In this document: positions 61,490 through 64,000 of the stretch, in pieces
Layout: each line of letters begins with the position of its first letter
Numbering within the stretch: position 1 is the first letter of the stretch
NCBI GenBank assembly: GCA_900552455.1
Contig: URZX01000011.1
Location: forward strand, 1-64,000
Direction: 5' to 3'
Source: an uncultured Peptococcaceae bacterium
GTDB lineage: Bacteria; Bacillota; Peptococcia; Peptococcales; Peptococcaceae
Length of the DNA: 64,000 nucleotides
Made by a program: the position numbers and the translations under genes
The notes under the pieces: generated by a model
Seen by the model: the letters and a program-made list of their open reading frames with translations, nothing else
Told to the model about the DNA's origin: nothing
Databases searched by the model: none

Positions 61490-61549
61490 CATTTTATATG
61501 TTATGAGAGTGAACCTGCACGGAGGATAATCCCCGTGCAGGTTTTTTTA
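61440..61549 (+). promoter_or_regulatory. Transcription attenuator of aroF
   Basis: Three structures are visible. A pause-type hairpin pairs CTGTTTTCAG (61440-61449) with CTGAAAACAG (61470-61479). An intrinsic terminator pairs AACCTGCACGG (61512-61522) with CCGTGCAGGTT (61533-61543) before a T run. An antiterminator can pair GGGTTATCC (61462-61470) with GGATAATCCC (61524-61533), one bulged base, which uses the terminator loop and the base of its 3' arm. A ribosome stalled on the Tyr/Phe codons would hold open the first arm and favour the antiterminator. Confidence 0.8.
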
Positions 61550-61590
61550 TTATCATTCATCATCCACCAATTTGAAAGGAGCACTTATCC

Positions 61591-62607
61591 ATGATTATCA
61601 AAGTAAGAAGAGGCGCAGATCAAACTCAGGTACAACAGCTCACCGACTGGCTCAAAGAGCAGGGCCTCCAGCTCTACTTCTCCGAGGGGGACTCCTACTC
61701 GATCATCGGCCTTGTCGGCGACACTTCCCGCGTAGACATCGAGCTCATCGAAGCGCTGGAAGTTGTCGAGAGCGTCACCCGTATCCAGGAACCATACAAA
61801 AACGCGAACCGCAAATTCCATCCGCAGGATACGATCATCAAAGTCGGCGACGCGCAGATCGGCGGCGGCACACTGACGCTGATCGCTGGTCCATGCTCGG
61901 TTGAAAGCGAAGCGCAGATCATCGAGGTGGCACAGCGCGTCAAGGCTGCCGGCGCAACGATCCTGCGCGGCGGCGCGTTCAAGCCTCGCACCTCGCCATA
62001 CTCCTTCCAGGGCATGGGCGCTGAAGGCATCCAGCTGCTCCTGAAAGCAAAGGAAGCCACGGGCCTGCCGATCATCTCCGAGGTCATGGATATTTCCCAG
62101 CTGCCATTGTTCGAGGATGTCGACATTCTGCAGATCGGCGCACGCAATATGCAGAACTTCAACCTACTCAAGGAAGTCGGCAAGATGAACAAGCCAGTGC
62201 TGCTCAAGCGCGGTCTCTCTGCAACCTACCAGGAATGGCTGATGAGCGCCGAATACATCATGGCTGGCGGCAACATGGAGGTCATTCTCTGCGAACGCGG
62301 CATCCGCACATTTGAAACAAAAACGCGCAACACGCTGGATATTTCTGCAGTGCCAATGCTGCGCGAACTCACCCATCTGCCGATCGTCATCGACCCTAGC
62401 CACGCTGCCGGCATCCGCCGCATGGTGCGTCCGCTTTCGATGGCGGCTGTCGCCATTGGCGCTGACGGCCTGATGATCGAAGTACACAACGACCCTGAAC
62501 ACGCAAAATGCGACGGTCCACAGTGCCTGCGTCCGGAAACCTTCGACGAAGTCGCTGCTGACGCGCTGAAGCTGCATGCATTCTGCCAGAAGGAACTGCA
62601 CCAATGA
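61591..62607 (+). CDS. aroF: 3-deoxy-7-phosphoheptulonate (DAHP) synthase with N-terminal ferredoxin-like domain
   Basis: A 338-residue DAHP synthase of the AroA-I-beta class, which joins phosphoenolpyruvate and erythrose 4-phosphate as the first step of aromatic synthesis. Residues about 1-70 form the ferredoxin-like regulatory domain that in Thermotoga mediates Tyr/Phe feedback. The barrel has [36 protein letters not shown] and [11 protein letters not shown] with the metal ligands. ATG follows TTGAAAGGAGC. Expression is controlled by the upstream leader. It overlaps aroB by ATGA. Confidence 0.96.
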   Translation: MIIKVRRGADQTQVQQLTDWLKEQGLQLYFSEGDSYSIIGLVGDTSRVDIELIEALEVVESVTRIQEPYKNANRKFHPQDTIIKVGDAQIGGGTLTLIAGPCSVESEAQIIEVAQRVKAAGATILRGGAFKPRTSPYSFQGMGAEGIQLLLKAKEATGLPIISEVMDISQLPLFEDVDILQIGARNMQNFNLLKEVGKMNKPVLLKRGLSATYQEWLMSAEYIMAGGNMEVILCERGIRTFETKTRNTLDISAVPMLRELTHLPIVIDPSHAAGIRRMVRPLSMAAVAIGADGLMIEVHNDPEHAKCDGPQCLRPETFDEVAADALKLHAFCQKELHQ

Positions 62608-63680
62608 TCGCCTCAAGCATCGAGGTGCGCACCGGCAAGCCGTACAAGGTCCACATCGGCCACGGTCTGCTCGATGAAGTGGGCGTGATGCTCTCGGTGC
62701 TGCACCGTCCCTGCCAGGCGATGGTCGTCAGTGATACGAACGTGGCGCCGCTTTATCTGGCGCGACTGCGCACAAGTTTGGAAGCTGCCGGGTTCCGCGT
62801 GCTGGAAAGCGTTGTTCCTGCTGGCGAAGCAAGCAAAAGTTTCGCTGTGCTGGAACGTCTGATGAACGACTGGAGCCTGGCCGGGATGCACCGCTCAGAT
62901 CTCGTCATCGCCCTCGGCGGCGGCGTGGTCGGTGATCTCGCTGGTTTTGCCGCCAGCTGCTACCAACGCGGGATTCCTTTCGTACAGGTGCCAACGACGC
63001 TGCTCGCCGCGGTGGATTCTTCTGTCGGTGGCAAAACGGCGATCGACATCGCGGCCGGCAAAAATCTCGTCGGCGCTTTCTACCAGCCGCTGGCGGTCTA
63101 TTGCGATGTGGATCTCATCCAGACGATGGACGACGCATTCTTTGCCGACGGCGTCGCTGAAAGCATCAAATACGGCGTGCTCATGGATGCCGCCCTCTTC
63201 GACCGGCTCGCTGACAAACGTCTGACGAAAGACGCTGCAGATCTTGCAGAGATCGCCAGCGCCTGCGTGAGTCACAAGAACAAAATCGTCAGCGAGGACG
63301 AATTTGAAAAAGGCACGCGCCAGCTCTTGAATCTCGGCCACACCTTTGCCCACGCGATCGAACAGCTCTCAGATTTTGCCACGAGCCACGGCCACGCCGT
63401 CGCGATCGGTCTCGCCATGATGGCCCGGGCAAGCATGCGCAAAGGCTGGTGCAGCCAACGCACAGCCCAGCGTATCGAATGGGCGCTCGCTGAAAATGCG
63501 CTGCCGGCAAACACCGACTACGACGCCGACGCCATCCTCGAAATCTGTCGCCGCGACAAAAAAGCCGGCGCGAGCGCCATCACCATCGTCGTGCCTCACG
63601 CCATCGGCGACTGTGTGCTGCGCACCGTCAGCTACGACGATTTGCGCGAGCTGATCATCCTCGGAAAGGAGCCGCTCTGA
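62604..63680 (+). CDS. aroB: 3-dehydroquinate synthase
   Basis: A 358-residue NAD- and metal-dependent enzyme that cyclises DAHP to 3-dehydroquinate. The cofactor segment is [18 protein letters not shown]; the active site includes [19 protein letters not shown], with Lys and Asp, and the zinc ligands in GHTFAHAIE and SHGHAVAIG. Length is typical. It is coupled to aroF by a 4-base overlap and is followed 1 base later by the aroA start. Confidence 0.97.
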   Translation: MIASSIEVRTGKPYKVHIGHGLLDEVGVMLSVLHRPCQAMVVSDTNVAPLYLARLRTSLEAAGFRVLESVVPAGEASKSFAVLERLMNDWSLAGMHRSDLVIALGGGVVGDLAGFAASCYQRGIPFVQVPTTLLAAVDSSVGGKTAIDIAAGKNLVGAFYQPLAVYCDVDLIQTMDDAFFADGVAESIKYGVLMDAALFDRLADKRLTKDAADLAEIASACVSHKNKIVSEDEFEKGTRQLLNLGHTFAHAIEQLSDFATSHGHAVAIGLAMMARASMRKGWCSQRTAQRIEWALAENALPANTDYDADAILEICRRDKKAGASAITIVVPHAIGDCVLRTVSYDDLRELIILGKEPL

Positions 63681-63681
63681 T

Positions 63682-64000
63682 ATGATTGAGAACCCTGCCA
63701 TTTCCATACACCCTGCCACTCTCGGCGGCAGCATCTCGGCCATTCCGTCGAAATCGGCGGCACACCGGCTCTTCATCGCTGCCAGCCTGGCGGACCGGCC
63801 ATCGCAGTGGCACTTGCCGACGAGCTCCATCGACATCGACACCACCCTCGCCTGCATGCAAGCACTGGGCGCCGAGATCGCGCGCGACGGTGAAACGGTA
63901 TCGATCACACCCATTGACCAAGCCTGGCGCGCAGCCACCATCGACTGTCAGGAAAGCGGCTCGACACTGCGCTTTCTCCTGCCAGTGAGCGCAGCCCTCG
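63682..64000 (+). CDS. aroA: EPSP synthase (3-phosphoshikimate 1-carboxyvinyltransferase), 5' part only
   Basis: The first 106 codons of aroA, cut by the window end. The N-terminal signature is SISAIPSKSAAHRLFIAAS, with the shikimate-phosphate-binding Lys-Ser and Arg, followed by DIDTTLACMQALGAEI and DCQESGSTLRFLLP, which corresponds to the LGNAGT-region of the enzyme (here QESGST, as in class II enzymes that tend to tolerate glyphosate). ATG at 63682 is about 11 bases after AAAGGAG and 1 base after the aroB stop. It continues the aromatic operon. Confidence 0.93.
   Translation, partial: MIENPAISIHPATLGGSISAIPSKSAAHRLFIAASLADRPSQWHLPTSSIDIDTTLACMQALGAEIARDGETVSITPIDQAWRAATIDCQESGSTLRFLLPVSAAL

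Overview
The window reads as a chromosomal segment of a Bacillota bacterium, probably Clostridia or Negativicutes with moderately high GC. The grounds are strong AGGAGG-type ribosome binding sites on nearly every gene, a perfect CIRCE (HrcA) operator, an SLH-domain surface protein, a YhgE/Pip protein, a UPF0735 ACT protein next to hom, a Mn-dependent family II pyrophosphatase and a two-subunit class I fumarase. I cannot name the species. I see no rRNA, tRNA, CRISPR array, insertion sequence or prophage gene.

Layout. 0-3.8 kb: hydroxyacid dehydrogenase, small membrane protein and YhgE. 3.9-13.2 kb, all minus strand: the threonine branch (pheB-like ACT gene, hom, thrB, lysC) and the branched-chain operon (ilvB, ilvN, ilvC and a second, divergent ilvB). 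13.4-17 kb: lipoprotein, OmpR-type regulator and sensor kinase. 17.1-29.3 kb, minus strand: metallophosphoesterase, ridA, cydA, cydB, a terminator, then cydD, cydC, pgeF, trmK, a Nif3-like gene and an NMT1-type ABC importer as one overlapping chain. 29.5-31.5 kb, plus strand: uppP and an M20 amidohydrolase. 31.5-36.4 kb: a Fic protein and a large GLUG/SLH surface protein whose upstream region holds a tetranucleotide repeat and a premature terminator. 36.6-44.7 kb: methyltransferase, MATE pump, flavoprotein, CIRCE-controlled htpG, membrane-anchored HTH protein, AlkD-like and phospholipase C-like genes. 44.8-49.6 kb: a second NitT/TauT-type ABC cassette with two different ATPases, two different permeases, a lipoprotein and an unlisted 45-residue membrane protein. 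49.9-53.7 kb: fumarase, pyrophosphatase and a CLC-F-like transporter. 53.9-60.4 kb, plus strand: galU, rarA, mnmA, a DUF3825 protein and a purine permease. 60.4-64 kb: acetyltransferase and zinc-ribbon genes, then an aromatic operon (aroF, aroB, aroA) preceded by a Tyr/Phe-rich leader peptide and attenuator. aroA runs off the window.

The strongest observations are these. (1) The two ATPases of the 44.8-49.4 kb importer have complementary defects, one in the signature motif and one in the H-loop, so a heterodimer would carry one consensus and one degenerate ATP site. (2) Seven TGCG units begin at the predicted transcription start of the SLH protein gene and lie ahead of a strong terminator whose arms are partly complementary to the repeat. 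(3) The aroF leader is a complete ribosome-mediated attenuator with a visible antiterminator. (4) The second acetolactate synthase carries Leu at the position of the substrate- and herbicide-binding Trp. (5) rarA has a C-terminal in-frame duplication whose copies differ only at synonymous sites.

Functionally the segment is biosynthetic and envelope-centred: aspartate-family, branched-chain and aromatic amino acid synthesis, a bd oxidase with its assembly exporter, cell-wall lipid recycling, stress and repair proteins, and two nutrient importers.
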